Of a stretch of 64,000 bases of DNA, positions 63,879-64,000 are shown piece after piece; the stretch's first letter is position 1, and every line of letters begins with the position of its first letter. A program made the translations under genes and the position numbers. Source of the DNA: Roseibium sp. (GTDB lineage: Bacteria; Pseudomonadota; Alphaproteobacteria; Rhizobiales; Stappiaceae); the NCBI GenBank assembly GCA_017643215.1, contig JAEPNV010000009.1, forward strand, positions 1 through 64,000, given 5' to 3'. The notes beneath the pieces were generated by a model. That model was not told the origin of the DNA, did no database searches, and was given only the letters and a program-made list of their open reading frames with translations.

Positions 63879-64000
63879 TCAATCAGCGGCGGCCCTAGTG
63901 CCGAGTTCCCCGAGGATTTCCTCGGTGTGTTCGCCAAGTCGGGGCGCGGCGGTCTTAAGGTCCAACGTGCTTTCAGAAAACCGGATCGGCGTGCGGATGG
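63879..64000 (-). CDS. CaiB/BaiF-type CoA-transferase, C-terminal fragment
   Basis: The last 40 codons of a gene that continues past the right edge. The translated end reads IRTPIRFSESTLDLKTAAPR followed by LGEHTEEILGELGTRAAAD. The pattern P-I-R-F-S...AAPRLGEHTEEIL is the usual C-terminus of class III CoA-transferases such as CaiB, Frc and alpha-methylacyl-CoA racemase. The substrate cannot be told from this part. The stop is at 63879-63881. Confidence 0.85.
   Translation of the reverse strand, partial: IRTPIRFSESTLDLKTAAPRLGEHTEEILGELGTRAAAD

Overview
The window looks like chromosomal DNA of an alphaproteobacterium, most likely order Hyphomicrobiales (Rhizobiales). It is GC-rich and densely coded. 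It has a fused trpE(G) gene behind a short leader peptide with three tandem Trp codons, a complete leucine-type (Liv) transporter operon, and stop/start overlaps of the ATGA/GTGA type. I cannot name a genus. I see no rRNA, tRNA, insertion sequence, phage module or CRISPR array.

Layout. 0-10 kb: methylmalonate-semialdehyde dehydrogenase with a divergent LysR regulator, a SoxW-like thioredoxin, YceI, a pirin, a DUF-type membrane protein, a ROK sugar kinase, an EamA exporter divergent from a MarR regulator, and a periplasmic FKBP-rhodanese fusion. 10-25 kb: an orphan Cys/Lys-rich protein, trpL-trpE(G), a GNAT, a YdjM-like membrane protein, a 1068-residue ammonium transporter-PAS-GGDEF-EAL fusion, ilvD, a membrane protein with a dead GGDEF domain, and a nemR-nemA pair whose two promoters carry the same 14-bp operator. 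25-40 kb: livJHMGF, three envelope proteins (SH3, glycine-zipper, lytic transglycosylase), an SMR exporter, modE-modABC, an RTX/DUF4214-like protein, SoxR with a textbook SoxR box facing a VOC protein, an Nei-type glycosylase and an SDR dehydrogenase.

41-52.4 kb is the most unusual part. On the minus strand lie a membrane adenylate cyclase, a metallo-beta-lactamase-fold hydrolase, a cyclic-nucleotide-binding protein and a very odd ABC exporter-like protein. Divergently there are four glycosyltransferases and a polysaccharide deacetylase-like protein in one tight operon. The set reads as a cAMP-linked surface-glycan system that I cannot match to a described pathway. 52.5-54.2 kb: cobalt-type nitrile hydratase alpha, beta and accessory subunits. 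54.2-64 kb: a SAM methyltransferase, an opp-type transporter operon with an O-methyltransferase inside it, a perfect CRP-type operator, a second adenylate cyclase with a Cache/HAMP sensor, and the last 40 codons of a CaiB-type CoA-transferase at the right edge.

Nucleotide second messengers are a recurring theme: two class III cyclases, one cNMP-binding protein, one CRP site, one bifunctional-looking GGDEF/EAL protein driven by an ammonium transporter domain, and one degenerate GGDEF protein. Functions are inferred from motifs and family knowledge only; no database search was run.
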